Positions 22,816 to 33,306 of a stretch of DNA of 64,000 nucleotides are shown here, piece after piece. The position numbers and the translations under genes were made by a program. The DNA comes from Castor canadensis. Its lineage: Eukaryota; Chordata; Mammalia; Rodentia; Castoridae. The first letter of the stretch is position 1, and each line of letters starts with the position of its first letter. The notes below the pieces were generated by a model that did no database searches, was not told where the DNA came from, and saw nothing but the letters and a program-made list of their open reading frames with translations. The stretch is taken from the NCBI RefSeq assembly GCF_047511655.1, contig NC_133389.1:152039973-152103972 (forward strand), given 5' to 3'.

Positions 22816-23890
22816 TTTATATCTGTAGGTGTCTCTCTTCCTAAGGAAGACAAAGTATTTTATAAAATTTACCCTGCTCTCCTCCTCCATCCTCAGTGTC
22901 ATCTCCCACCTCTCTTTTCATTTGTAGTTCAACCCACCCAGCATCTGCAGGCTCTGAGGCTCTGTCCAGAACACCTATCCACATAGCACGTGTTGTCCAG
23001 ACGTAGAACTGATCATGGGAAAAGTTGTCTGCTACCAATAGCTAAAGAGGTAAGGCCATTTCCTGGATCCACAGGAAGGGTGTCACTCAAGTATCTCATT
23101 CCTCAACCCTGTGACTATGACAGTCCAACCATCTAGAACTGATTGGTTTTTGAAAGACCTACACCCACCAAAATGTCAGGTTACTAATCCAGAGCCTGGA
23201 CAGACTAGGCACACACGTCAGAATCCCTCTTTCCCAACACGAAGCCACAGGCTGTCTGATGAGAGCAGAACCATAGGGAAAAGAATCCAAGTTGTCTGGA
23301 GGGAATGTTTCCATCAAATCATGGAAGCTAATGACTCACATTTTCCCAGCACCCAAATATTCTTGTTAAGTAGCCTGAGAGTCTCCCACTAAGTGTTTTA
23401 AAATAAATGCTTCATGTACACAGCCTCTCCTGCCCTCAGATGACCCCAGTTTTTAAATTTCTTCCTTCCTACCTTGTCAAAACACCCTCAGAACTGCCAC
23501 CCAAGGGCCACATTCCTTCATGCAAGGCCACAGTGAGGCATCATTCACCCACAGGCCCCTGAAGGAGCTACCAGCCTCTGACATTAGGTGGAAGGGGAGG
23601 TGACACAGCCTGAATTGAAAATTTCTCTTTGTGCTTTAAGACAGAACTACAGAATGAAAAAGTTGGAAATTGAATAAGAGACTTCAAGTTCATCTACTAC
23701 AATGCCACCATTTTCCATCACGTTGTCCAGGGACTTTTCTGAAAGACTGGGATTTCTTATCTTCCTGCTGGCTGTTAGAAGAATCAGTGAGCTGTAGATT
23801 CAGACCGCCCCCAATCCCACTGATGGTGACTGTTATGAATACAATGATGACATTTTTCAATTTCTTTTAAAATTTTCCTCATTCGGAAAA
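22816..23890. other. No gene seen
   Basis: About 1.1 kb of unique-looking sequence. The stretch 23,640-23,720 faintly resembles an old mammalian SINE but is too diverged to name. The 93-codon plus frame at 23,111-23,392 has no domain. Confidence 0.4.
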
Positions 23891-23892
23891 TG

Positions 23893-24242
23893 ATGATTGA
23901 ATGTTTTTCCCTATTCCTCCAATTCCTGTATTGAAACCTAACTCCAAGGTTAGGTTTCACATTAGAAAGTAGGACTTTGAGAGGTGATTAGGTCATGACA
24001 GTGAAGCCCTCAAGAATGGGATTAGTGCCCTAGTAAAGACAGGCTGAAAGAACTCCTTTCAGCCAGAAGCACATAGCAACAAGGTGCCAATTATGAACTG
24101 ACAGCCCTCATTAGACACCAAATCTAAGGTGCCTTGATCTTGAACTTCCCAGCTTCCAGAATTGTGAGCAATAAATTTCTGTTGTTTGCAAATTGCACAG
24201 TCTAAAGTATTTTGTTATGGCAGACTGGAGGGAGAAGACAGA
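23893..24242 (+). mobile_element. MaLR-type solo LTR
   Basis: attcctgtattgaaacctaa, ttgagaggtgattaggtcat, gaatgggattagtgccctag, gccttgatcttgaacttccc, attgtgagcaataaatttct and gtattttgttatggcaga occur in LTR order, with the polyadenylation signal aataaa at about 24,170. Same sub-type as 44,430-44,777. Confidence 0.88.
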
Positions 24243-24424
24243 CAGTTTTGAGGTCAAGGGCATTGCTCCCTAGGCAGAGCCTCACAAGTGTGCATAAGCC
24301 CTCAACTGTCTCTGACTTTGACAGGCTGGGAAAGGAAGGCTAAGACCTCAAGTGTCTCCCTGAGAGAAATTCTGGCAAAAAAGTAGAAAGTGTCTGGGGC
24401 ACACTGTGCTGCCTGGGTGTTATT

Positions 24425-24545
24425 TCATGTGATCACCACATCAGCCCTTCACAAGACAAGGATAACCCTTCAGAGACGGGATAAGTCACTTGCCAAGGCC
24501 AAGAGGCTGGTGAGTGGCACAGCTGGGATGCAAATCCAGAATTTG
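24425..24545 (-). repeat. MIR relic
   Basis: gataagtcacttgccaagg, gctggtgagtggcacagctg and ggatgcaaatccagaatttg are the central and 5' parts of an antisense MIR. Confidence 0.75.
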
Positions 24546-25260
24546 ATGGGTGATGTCCTGGGACCCCATTTTCTCACACTTTCTCCTTTTAGTCTCTTAC
24601 CTTTAATCTTCCCTTCCTCACAATTTTTGGGAGGTGGGATAACATATACATTTCTTTGCCTATCCCCCATACTGACAAGCTATTTGGAAGAAAATGATCT
24701 AGAAAGGAGAACGGAAGTGCTGTTTTCAATGCTGAATTCTGAAGCAGACAAAGCCAGCACCCAGCATAGGGCTCTGCCTTCCTGGGCACTTCCTAAGGCA
24801 TGATAAAGATGGTGTTGCTGGTGATGACAGTCCACGGGAGTGAGAGACTGAAATGTTAGGGACAGGGCAGTACAAACTGAGTAAGACTATAATTTGCTAA
24901 ACCCTACACCAAAATCTTTGCCAGCCACAAAATTGCTATGCTCATGCCTGGATTTCCATTTCAACTCAAATGCTCTGTGCAGCCATGCTGGGCCTTCCCT
25001 AGATTCTGGGTATGGAACCATCCGTGACTCCCGCTCTCCTTGTGCCAATGGAGCTTCTGACATCTGGAGTATAGACACAGCCGCTTCAGGACGTACTAGA
25101 GAAATGCTCAGCTGTCCCCACCCCCTGGACTGGTTTCCAGCTTGAGACAAGGCTTGTCAAAGCCCCTTGGAATTGCCAGGGTAGGCACAATATAAACATT
25201 CATGTAGTTACAGGGTAATAATTACACCTTCCATGTTCATAACACCTTTCTTCCCCCAGA
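24546..25260. other. No gene seen
   Basis: Unique-looking. The 137-codon plus frame that starts at 24,390 covers the MIR and beyond, and so is not credible as a gene. Confidence 0.4.
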
Positions 25261-25264
25261 GCAG

Positions 25265-25435
25265 CCGGCTTCTACATTATCTCATTAATCCTCCCGTCCC
25301 TGGGAGGCAGGGAGGACCCAGTAAGATTACCCACAGCTCACTGAGGAAGGAGAGAAAAGAAAGGAGGGAAGGAGAAGGGGCTGGCCTAAGGTCACACACT
25401 TAGTCACAAGGTTTAGGTGTAGTCTATGCTGGGGC
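25265..25435 (-). repeat. MIR relic
   Basis: ctacattatctcattaatcc, tccctgggaggcagggagga and cctaaggtcacacacttagt fit an antisense MIR, with a purine-rich insertion in the middle (25,350-25,380). Confidence 0.75.
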
Positions 25436-25529
25436 CTTGGCCAGAAAGTGGGGAAATATAATGGTTTTCCTCCACTGAGTGCTTTAAAGAGATGACACCA
25501 GGCAGCTTGGTTTCCTAGGTACTGGTAAC

Positions 25530-25625
25530 AGCCTGTGAGTCTGGTATTACACTAGGCCCCATTTTGCAGATGGGGAAAGTAAGCCAAGAGAGGTGGTGCT
25601 CTGTGCCAAAGGTGTCAGCAGGAGG
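25530..25625 (-). repeat. MIR fragment
   Basis: aggccccattttgcagatgg and ggaaagtaagccaagagagg are the MIR core in antisense. Short and diverged. Confidence 0.65.
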
Positions 25626-26565
25626 AGAGCTCCAATAGTTTCACTGCTCTTCTTTCTCCTTCCAGCAGACACAAAACAGCCTGCTCCCAAATCTGGTCTT
25701 CCTCCCAGAGCAATAATAAGTAAACAAAGGCAGAACACATTGAGCAGGGGAAGGGTCGACCCCCTTATCTGGCCCCGGGAGGTCAGAGGTAGCAGAGCAA
25801 AAGCAGCTCACTATGTAGCCTTATGGAATCTATAGAAAAGCCTAATTCACTGAGAGCTGTACCCCACCCCCCATGCCTCCTTCCTCCTATTCCGGTTTTC
25901 TGGCTCATCCTTTTGACACAGGGACAATTACAGCTATTCATACCCACCCTGAGGCCACCTGCCACTGACCCATTCTCATGCACATGGAGCTAAAGACCAG
26001 GCACAAAGCAAGCCAATCTGAGGTTTCCAGAAGACCTGGGAGGGGACCCTCAGTGCACCCCCCACCAGAGCATTCAGAGCCTGGGGCCTCTGCAAATTCC
26101 AGGATCCCGCAGGGCCTGAGAGACCCAATTGAGAAGCTGTGGGAGACTACCAGTGGCTGCTCGTTGACACCGCGGCCTTACAGGAGGTTGTGACAGGAGG
26201 TTCAGCCTTTGGAATGAAAGCAGGAGTGGAGGTCCCCCACAAGCACATGCTTTGGGCTCACAAGTCCTGACCCCAAGACAGAATGCCCAGAAGAAACTGC
26301 TGACTGGAGCTGAGGGTTACATTTTCAAGAATTTTGTGAGACGCAATGATGTCACATTGAAAGCTTGAAGTGGACTTTGGTGGGAGTATTTATTTATACC
26401 ATGTTAACCCGCAAGTGTTCAAATTCTCTCCAGCCCCTCACAGCCAGTTGTTAAACATTTACAGCCTCAGGATAAGGCACAGCAACCTTCCAGGAACATC
26501 TGGGGAGCGGAAAAACCAGGCCCAATTCTCAGGACAGCTAAGTAACACACTTCTGGTTTGTTGTT
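25626..26565. other. No gene seen
   Basis: Unique-looking. The 106-codon plus frame at 26,370-26,690 runs into an ID SINE and is not a gene. Confidence 0.4.
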
Positions 26566-26569
26566 TTGT

Positions 26570-26643
26570 TCCATCCAGTGCTGGGGATCAAACCCTCAAG
26601 TACGCTAGACAAGCGCTTCACCACCGAGCTACATTTTCAGCCT
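26570..26643 (-). repeat. ID SINE
   Basis: gtgctggggatcaaaccctc, gctagacaagcgcttcacca and ccgagctacattttcagcct: an antisense ID in the form shared with squirrels and guinea pigs, rather than the B1-linked form. Confidence 0.85.
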
Positions 26644-26756
26644 GTGCCATATCGCTTGACAGCAATGCTCTGTCTTTATTCTTGCTTTGACTCTGGGCGC
26701 ATTCCACTACCTTGGACAAATGTTGTCTTCTAAGCAAATTCAAAAACTGTCATTTG

Positions 26757-26840
26757 TCTGGGTGTGTGGCTCAAGTGGTAGCTAGCAAGCACAAAGCCTT
26801 GAGTTCAAACCCCAGTATGGCAAAACAACAACAAAAAAAA
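26757..26840 (+). repeat. ID SINE
   Basis: tctgggtgtgtggctcaagt, ggtagctagcaagcacaaag, ccttgagttcaaaccccagt, then an A-rich tail. Flanked by a near-perfect repeat, ctgtcatttg versus ctgttatttg, the likely target duplication. Confidence 0.9.
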
Positions 26841-26849
26841 CCCTGTTAT

Positions 26850-27355
26850 TTGGACCCAAAGAATGAATTCTCAGCGTTGGAGGGGTTGTGGCTGTCGGAT
26901 CTTTTGTGCCACTCGTACTAGCCCAAACACAGAATCATGCCTTCCGTTAAGTATTGCAAATTTTTGGTGGATTAAGTTGAACTGAATTATTACTCCGAAG
27001 AAGTTTCAGTTTGCTTTAGCTGGACCAACCCTTAGGTGTCGGGGTAAAGTTTCATAAAGAAAGGTCTATCTGGCCCACTGTAAGCTTCTCGGGATGATTC
27101 CCAGAGTGAATTTTAGGGGCACAGCTGATTTTACCAAGCAACCACAGTCTCTTCATGCAAGGACCAGAAGGGTAAGGTAATCCTCCAGGGGTTGTTTGGT
27201 TACTAATTTTCACGGTGCAATGCCTTGTGAGTAAAACTGACCTAAACAGCCACCTTTCAGGGCATGTTGCTTTATACTTAAGCATAATGTAATAAAGAAT
27301 GTGGGTAAACAGCTAGCTACTGCCAAACCTCCAAATACTGTCTGTTAAAAACGTT
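26850..27355. other. No gene seen
   Basis: Unique-looking. A 77-codon minus frame at 27,052-27,285 has no domain. Confidence 0.4.
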
Positions 27356-27360
27356 GCAAC

Positions 27361-27462
27361 AGGGCTGAGGACGTAGCTCAGTGATACAGCACTTGCGTTG
27401 CATGGGCTGGATCCTGGGTTCTATCCCCAGCACCACCATCAAAAAAAAGAAAAAAGAAAACC
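27361..27462 (+). repeat. ID SINE
   Basis: gggctgaggacgtagctcag, tgatacagcacttgcgttgc, atcctgggttctatccccag, then an A-rich tail. Tail and body are well preserved. A and B boxes of the internal Pol III promoter are recognisable. Confidence 0.92.
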
Positions 27463-27730
27463 ACAACTGCCATCTCTTTGGGAAGCACTATCTCACCTTG
27501 TTCATTGCCAACTCTGAGCCCTCATCCATGCAGACTTGTCACTTCCCCAACCCAAATCCTAAAGGTCCCTAAAGTATCCAAACCCTGTGACTGAAGGCAG
27601 GGCCGGCTTTGGCCTCCACCAGTCTTTTCTTGAGGACTCCCAGGCCTCTTCAAAGCCTCCTGCTTGAACCTACTCCAGTTTTTCTCCAGGCTACACATTT
27701 GAGTCTCTCTTTCTTTTGGAGGGATGGGTA
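27463..27730. other. No gene seen
   Basis: Short unique-looking interval between two ID elements. Confidence 0.35.
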
Positions 27731-27732
27731 GG

Positions 27733-27804
27733 AGACAGTGCTGGGATACAACCCAGGGCCTTGCACTAGGCAAGCGCTCTATCAACTGAGCTACATCCCC
27801 AGCC
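27733..27804 (-). repeat. ID SINE
   Basis: cagtgctgggatacaaccca, gggccttgcactaggcaagc, gctctatcaactgagctaca and tccccagcc: a clear antisense ID. Confidence 0.9.
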
Positions 27805-27847
27805 TATTCTTACTTCTTCAACTAGGAAAAGGGAAAGTTAAATACTA

Positions 27848-27965
27848 TTCATGCATGCAACAAATATTTCTTCATCTCCTACCATATCCTACACATGGTT
27901 CTAAACATTGGAATGTAACAAAGAAGAAGGTGACCCATCCCTACCCACTAGGAGGCAGGTGAGGA
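27848..27965 (-). mobile_element. L2 3'-end relic
   Basis: atgcatgcaacaaatatttc, ctaccatatcctacacatgg, ttctaaacattggaatgtaa and cccatccctacccactagga keep the order of the antisense L2 3' end. Confidence 0.7.
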
Positions 27966-28071
27966 CACAGAATATTTGGGTCATATTGGAAAGGATTTCC
28001 CACCCAGACTTGACGCATTGACAAAGGCTTTCCAGATTCAGGTAGTGACTTGAGGGTAATTGGGAAATCAT

Positions 28072-28725
28072 GTAGCTCAGGGACCAGGAAGCTTTTTTCT
28101 GGAAAGTTCCTTTCAGTTAGTAAATACTATAGTTTGGTCTGGAGTAGCTCCTGAAGGCCCATGTGTTAATGAATGCTTGGTCTTCTGCTTGGCACTATTG
28201 GAAAACGATGGAAACTTTTAAAAGGTGGGACCTAGTGTAAGTTGTAGGTCATATTGGGGCCTACCTTGAAGGAGATGGTAGGATCCAGACCTCTCCTCTT
28301 TGCCTTTAGGTTGCCATGAAGTAACAACTTCTTCCACCACACACTCACACCATGATGTGCTCCCTCACCACAGGCCCAAAAATAACCAACCATGAACTGA
28401 AACCTCCAAAACGGTGAGCCCAAAATGAACCTGTCCAAATTTTCAAGATAATTAGCCTAGGTATTTTGGTACAGTAATGCAAAGCCATCTAACACAGTAA
28501 ATATTTCAAGCTTTGTGTTGTAACTATTCAATTCTGCCTTTGTGGGACAGTGGTAGGCAATATATAAACAAATGAGCCTGGAGGCTGAAATGTGAAGTCA
28601 TGCAATGTTCAGGTATCATGAAATATTATTTTTTCTTTCTTTTTTTTTTTTTTTTGTTTACTATTTTAAAGTGGTAAAAATCATTCTTAGCTCCCACGGG
28701 TAGTGGTTGACCAACCCCGGGTCTG
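28072..28725 (+). mobile_element. hAT-Charlie-type element split by an LTR
   Basis: Left half 28,072-28,127 (caggaagcttttttctggaa, cctttcagttagtaaata) and right half 28,498-28,725 (taaatatttcaagctttgtg, ttgtaactattcaattctgc, ggcaatatataaacaaatga, then cattcttagctcccacgggt and agtggttgaccaacccc) join into one non-autonomous hAT consensus. It has no transposase. A T-rich run (28,630-28,656) sits where the consensus has an A/T-rich stretch. Confidence 0.78.
28128..28497 (+). mobile_element. MaLR-type solo LTR inside hAT
   Basis: tatagtttggtctggagtag, ctcctgaaggcccatgtgtt, tggtcttctgcttggcacta, aaaggtgggacctagtgtaa, ccatgaactgaaacctccaa and gtacagtaatgcaaagccat follow the layout of a MaLR/ERVL LTR. 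The word taaata is present at both flanks, consistent with the short target duplication of such elements. Confidence 0.82.
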
Positions 28726-28884
28726 GATGAAGGGTACTGGTGGAAGTAGGGCTGGGGTTCTGGGTTTCCCAGGCTGAGGGATGGCCTGGAGGCAGGGTAG
28801 AAAGAAGATAAACCTGGTAGAGACCTGGAAGTCCTGGAAAGGAATATGGACTTACCCTGTGCGTCTGGGATGGGTTCTCAGTTG

Positions 28885-29030
28885 GGGACTCATTTGTTAA
28901 ACTTATATTTAAGTGCCTACTGAGTGCCAGGCACTATAAAAGAAACTACTTTAGACTGGGTGGCCAGGAAAGATTTTCTGAGGTGGTAGCATTTGAGCTG
29001 AGGCGTTTAAGTCTTACAAATGTTTGGGAG
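28885..29030 (-). mobile_element. L2 3'-end relic
   Basis: taagtgcctactgagtgcca, ggcactataaaagaaac, then gtggccaggaaagattttct, gaggtggtagcatttgagct and gaggcgtttaag parallel the antisense L2 3' UTR. Confidence 0.7.
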
Positions 29031-29034
29031 GAGA

Positions 29035-29140
29035 CATGATCTGATTCTCATTTCACAGAGCCTAAGGTCACAGAGCCAAAAGGTGGCAGAGTCAGGGCTC
29101 CAGCTGCTCTGCTGTTCAAACCCTGCCTCTTGGCTGTGAC
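29035..29140 (-). repeat. MIR fragment
   Basis: tctcatttcacagagcctaa, ggtcacagagccaaaaggtg, gcagagtcagggctccag: antisense MIR lying between two L2 pieces. Confidence 0.65.
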
Positions 29141-29174
29141 TTCGTTTCAGCATCCTTGCACATTAAGGAGTCTC

Positions 29175-29640
29175 TCATTTCTCCAGTGTTTGAGCATTAA
29201 ATAAGTACATGCTGAGGGACTACTGTGTGCCAAGATTGTTCCAGAATTTGAGAAACTGAACAAGACAATGCTTTGGACAGTGAATAAAACAACCGTCCCT
29301 CCCCCGACAGCGGGAAGAGAGAAAGGTTGGAATTTTAGATGGTGTCAAGATAAACCTCATTGAGAATGTGCCATTTGAACAGACTCAAAGGAGATGAGGA
29401 TATTAGCTATGAAGATATTTTGAAAAAGACAAAGGGCAGAGCCAGTGCAAAGCCCTGAGGCTGGAAGCACACTCAATGTGTTCAGTCAATGTGGCTGGAG
29501 CAGATGAGGGATGTGGAGAGTGGTAGGAGATGTCTGAGAGGTCATATGAGGATGGCAGGGAAGAGGTCAAGAAAGATCACGTAGGGAATAGGGCCTTGTA
29601 GGTTGTTGTAAAGATTTCAGTTTTCCTCTGAAATTCACTC
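29175..29640 (-). mobile_element. L2 ORF2 C-terminal/3' UTR relic
   Basis: ctactgtgtgccaagattgt, ttgagaatgtgccatttgaa, cagtgcaaagccctgaggct, aatgtggctggagcagatga, gagtggtaggagatgtctga and gggccttgtaggttgttgta match, in order, the antisense of L2's 3' coding end and UTR. Many indels, so no frame. Confidence 0.8.
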
Positions 29641-29900
29641 TAAGCTCAAGCATCTTGATTCCATGTCTAGGGTACCTCAGAGCTGTGCCATATTGTGGTT
29701 CTGTGACAGACAACACCACCTTTGCTCACCAGGCTTACCTCAGAATTAAGGAGTCACCCAAGGGGAGAGATTGGGATTGGAAGAGACAGGGAGAGACCCT
29801 TTGGCAAATGTTAACAAATGAGCCACCCAGGTTCTACACAGCTCCCTGACTCTTAGGAAGTGTTGGCTTCAGCAGTCATGCAGCATAGCATCAGAGTTTT
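29641..29900. other. No gene seen
   Basis: Short unique-looking interval. Confidence 0.35.
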
Positions 29901-29904
29901 GTTT

Positions 29905-30020
29905 TTTGGTTTTGTTTTGTTTATTTGTTGTTTTTTCTCAGTGCTGAGATCAACCTTGGGCTTCTCCCATGGTAGGCAAAGGCTCTATCACTTGAGCTAT
30001 ACCACCACCCCCAGCCCCCA
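29905..30020 (-). repeat. ID SINE
   Basis: T/G-rich tail, then gtgctgagatcaaccttggg, ggtaggcaaaggctctatca, cttgagctataccaccaccc and ccagcc. Antisense ID, moderately diverged. Confidence 0.82.
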
Positions 30021-30652
30021 AATCTTGGTATTTTGTAAGACTCTTCCAGTTCTTGCCCAATCCTGGGTGATAGAAGCAGGCTTGGATCCGGGCTGCTCTG
30101 GAAAGATCCAAGGATCCTCTTCCCACTCTAGGTCTGACTGGGTTGGCTATAGAGGCAGCGGGAGGAAGACAGGAAGGGAAGCCCTCAAACTCTCTTGGGG
30201 TAGGCTTACACTCAAACTTCACCTCTATTATGAATCTAGTTTGCTCTATCGCCAGGCCTTCTGAGGTTTCTGTCTGGGGAATCTGTTTATTTTAGGCTTT
30301 TTCTACATCTGTTTTTTGAGTTTCTCCTGTTTAGTTCTTTTGCTCAGAATGATAGGTAATGATCGGATCCCAGGCTGTGTATGGGACTTTGTAGAAGCCA
30401 CTGGAATTCCCAATCATCTCCCTCAGGCTCTGCTTGTCTCCTGAGGAAGTTAGTGGAGGGCCCAAGAGCGCAGGCCAACACAAAGGTGAGACGTCCCTTA
30501 TGGACCCAGTTTGGAGACAAATACAGAGACAGCTGTTTTTGAATATCCAACAGAAACAAACTCTTTTGTGTAAGCCCCAGGAAATTTCTTCTGTCCTTAA
30601 AGAATCTGAATACAGTCATTTTCCAGTTCTGCCAAGAAATCCACTTTCCAAG
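30021..30652. other. No gene seen
   Basis: Unique-looking. Overlapping open frames near 30,344-30,619 (minus) and 30,434-30,856 (plus, running into the L1) have no domain. Confidence 0.4.
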
Positions 30653-30665
30653 AAGGAAAATTCTT

Positions 30666-31613
30666 TTTTTTTTTTAATTTATTTATTTTTATTTTTTCTT
30701 TTATTCATATGTACATACAATGTTTGGGTCATTTCTCCCCCCTTTCCCCTACCCCTCCCTTACCCTATCGCCCCCTCCCTCTCCCCCCCTACCCCCTCGT
30801 TACCAGGCAGAAACTATTTTGCCCTTATTTCTAATTTTGTTGAAGAGAGAGTATAAGCAATAAGAGGAAGAACCAAGGGTTTTTGTTAGTTGAGATAAGG
30901 ATAGCTATACAGGGAGTTGACTCGCATTGCTTTCCTGTGCATGTGTGTTACCTTCTAAATTAATTCTTCTCGAACTAACGTTTTCTCTAGTTCCTGGTCC
31001 CCTTCTCCTGTTGGCCTCTGTCACTTTAAAGTATCTGCTTTAGTTTCTCTGTGTTGAGGGCAACAAATGCTATCTAGTTTTTTAGGTGTCTTACCTATCC
31101 TCATATCTCCCTTGTGTGCTTTCGCTTTATCATGTGATCAAAGTCCAATTCCCTTGTTGTGTTTGCCCTTGATCTAATGTCTGCATATGAAGGAGAACAT
31201 ACGATTTTTGGTCTTTTGGGCCAGGCTAACCTCACTCAGAATGATGTTCTCCAGTTCCATCCATTTACTTGCGAATGATAAGACTTCATTCTTCTTCATG
31301 GCTGCATAAAATTCCATTGTGTATAGATACCACATTTTCTTGATCCATTCATCAGTAGTGGGGCATCTTGGCTGTTTCCATAACTTGCCTATTGTGAATA
31401 GTGCTGCAATAAACATGGGTGTGCAGGTGCCTCTGGAGTAACCTGTGTCACATTCTTTTGGGTATATCCCCAAGAGTGGTATTGCTGGATCATATGGTAG
31501 ATCTATGTTTAGATTTTTAAGAAGCCTCCAAATTTTTTTCCAGAGTGGTTGTACTAGTTTGCATTCCCACCAGCAATGTAAAAGGGTTCCTTTCCCATCC
31601 ACCCCCAATCCTC
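30666..31613 (-). mobile_element. 5'-truncated L1 with perfect TSD
   Basis: A minus-strand L1: poly-T/AT tail at the left, a C-rich 3' UTR (30,725-30,805), then the 3' end of ORF2 up to the 5' truncation at 31,613. The 13-base direct repeat aaggaaaattctt (30,653-30,665 and 31,614-31,626) is the target-site duplication. The element is about 950 bases of a roughly 6-7-kb parent. Long intact frame and clean TSD suggest a young insertion. Confidence 0.97.
31174..31608 (-). pseudogene. L1 ORF2 protein C-terminus, 144 codons intact
   Basis: ORF2 encodes the endonuclease/reverse transcriptase that drives target-primed reverse transcription of L1. Only its C-terminal end is here. Visible are the cysteine-region word LLHCWWECKLVQPLWKKIWR, then DLPYDPAIPLLGIYPKE, then WIKKMWYLYTMEFYAAMKKN, with the natural stop after KTKNRMFSFICRH. 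The open frame has no internal stop. The ATG at the right is an ordinary internal Met codon and not a start. The polymerase core and endonuclease domain are missing by truncation, so the fragment is inactive. Confidence 0.96.
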
Positions 31614-31626
31614 AAGGAAAATTCTT

Positions 31627-32495
31627 GAAGCCAAATTCTCCCTGCCCCTCCCAACTCATACCCCACAACACCTGTAAATAAGTCCATTGTCTTCCCCGAG
31701 CTTCATGTGAATTCCTCAGCAGTTCAAAATCTTGCTTTGTTTTTTCCTGCCCTTTACTGGCTGGTACAATTAGATACTTTTCTTTCACTCTTCTAGAGAC
31801 TCCCTTTACCATTTTACCATTGGGGGATGGGGTTCTGGGGTGAACTCAGGAGAACACATGCTGGGCAAGCCATTTTCTGACATCCTCCTTTTTTTGCATC
31901 TCTGAGCTCTTCCCTGGGCATTGTCCGAAGTTATTCTCCCACAGAGAACTGTCAAATAACCAAGTAGCCAGTCCACTTACTGTTCTGCTTCTCTTAACAC
32001 TCTGGGAGGCTGCTCATTTAACTGAGGTTTTCTGAAAACACATCTAAGGAGGTATGGATCTGCACAGAGTCAAAGATAGCTTTTTTTTTCCTTTAAAAAA
32101 CTTTATTTTTAATGACATTATTCTTTTCTTTAAACATTCAGATGCAAAGGAATTGGTTCCTGGGCAGAAAGATGACTATTCCCAAGCCAGCAGGGAAAGA
32201 TGTTGCTTTTTGCCTCCTTGTCTTCTTTCCAGGCCTCCCCTGGACCATCTTCCCTTAGCCTCAATAGAAAAGTTTTTTGCTACGAACACCAGCCAGCCAG
32301 CAGGCTTAGTCCTGGATTGTTCAAAACAGCCATAGAAACTCTGGTCTAAATAAAACCCAGCTGAAGTCTTTATTACCTTAGCCACAAAGACTTTCCAGCC
32401 TCAACAGTCTCAGAACCTGGAGAGGGTGGAGGTGAAGCTGCTTACCAGGGGACAGGAGCCAGAGCCACCCATCACCATGCCTGGTAGGACCAGGT
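31627..32495. other. No gene seen; one doubtful ID remnant
   Basis: Unique-looking. Words at 31,828-31,890 (ggttctggggtgaactcagg, catgctgggcaagcc) hint at a degraded antisense ID. Minor T-rich and A-rich runs near 32,080-32,110. No gene. Confidence 0.4.
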
Positions 32496-32635
32496 CGTGT
32501 GACGGAGTGGTTAAGGGCACAGGTGCAAGGTTTATACCACACATGCCTTGGCATTCTTACCACCTGTGCTGGCTTGGATGGATTACTAAGCATCTTTGTG
32601 ATGCAGACTCCTCATCTATAACATGAACATAACTA

Positions 32636-32729
32636 GAGGTCTAGGGATGAAGCTCAGTGTTAGAGCACTTGCCAAACATGCAAGAGGCTCTGGGTTTGAT
32701 CCCCAGCTCTATGAAAAGAAAAGAAAAAC
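32636..32729 (+). repeat. ID SINE inside MIR
   Basis: gtctagggatgaagctcagt, gttagagcacttgccaaaca, ctctgggtttgatccccagc and an A-rich tail. Typical full ID layout. Confidence 0.92.
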
Positions 32730-32773
32730 AAATAGCTTCTTGAGGGTTGCTCTGAATATTAAATTAGATAATA

Positions 32774-33121
32774 TAGCCAGGCAGTGGTGTCTCACACTTG
32801 TAATCCTAGCTACTTGGGAGACTGAAAGCTGGAGGATTGCAGTTCCAGGCTAGCCTGAGTGGAGGGGGCAAGGGGAGGCGGGTTGTTTGGGAGACCCTAT
32901 CTCAACAGGAAATAGTTGGATGCAGTGGTACATGCCTGTCATTTCAGAGACAGCAAGAAGCATAAAATAGAAAGACTGTAGTCCAGACCAGCCTGGGCAA
33001 AAAGTGAGACCCTCTGTCTAAAATAACCAGAGCAAGAAGGGCTGGAGTTGTGGCTCAAGTGGTAAAGCGCCTGCCTAGCAAGCATGAAGCCTTGAGTCCA
33101 AACCTCAGTACTGCCATAAAA
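32774..33121 (+). repeat. Trimeric B1-B1-ID SINE with perfect TSD
   Basis: First B1 32,774-32,905 (tagccaggcagtggtgtctc to gagaccctatctcaacagg). Second B1 32,908-33,020 (gttggatgcagtggtacatg to cagcctgggcaaaaagtgag). Full-length ID 33,038-33,115 (gggctggagttgtggctcaa, gcctgcctagcaagcatgaa). The 13-base repeat aaattagataata flanks the whole 348-base unit (32,761-32,773 and 33,122-33,134), showing it moved as one transcript. Confidence 0.95.
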
Positions 33122-33223
33122 AAATTAGATAATACATATAAAGTAATTAGAACAGTGCTTGACACATAATAAACACTATGTAAGCATTGACGATTTTGAG
33201 TTATTGCTCCAGTAACATCTGAT

Positions 33224-33306
33224 GTTAATATATATATACATTATACATATGTCTATATTATACATACATATATATACATCTATGATGTATATATATCTTA
33301 TATGCC
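33224..33306. repeat. (TA)n/(ATAC)n low-complexity tract
   Basis: Alternating AT with interspersed C and G over about 80 bases. Could extrude as a cruciform. Confidence 0.92.

Larger units (their letters stand above)
32500..33197 (+). repeat. MIR carrying two later SINE insertions
   Basis: Three MIR pieces are collinear: 32,500-32,635 (gtggttaagggcacaggtgc through ctcctcatctataacatga), 32,730-32,773 (gaatattaaattagataata) and 33,122-33,197 (taaagtaattagaacagtgc, ttgacacataataaacacta). The gaps hold an ID and a trimeric SINE. Confidence 0.92.

Noticed and set aside
26570-26643. tRNA-gene-like A and B boxes here and at all other ID elements
   Set aside because: The bodies are the ID SINE with A-tails and diverged arms. 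They cannot fold as functional tRNAs.
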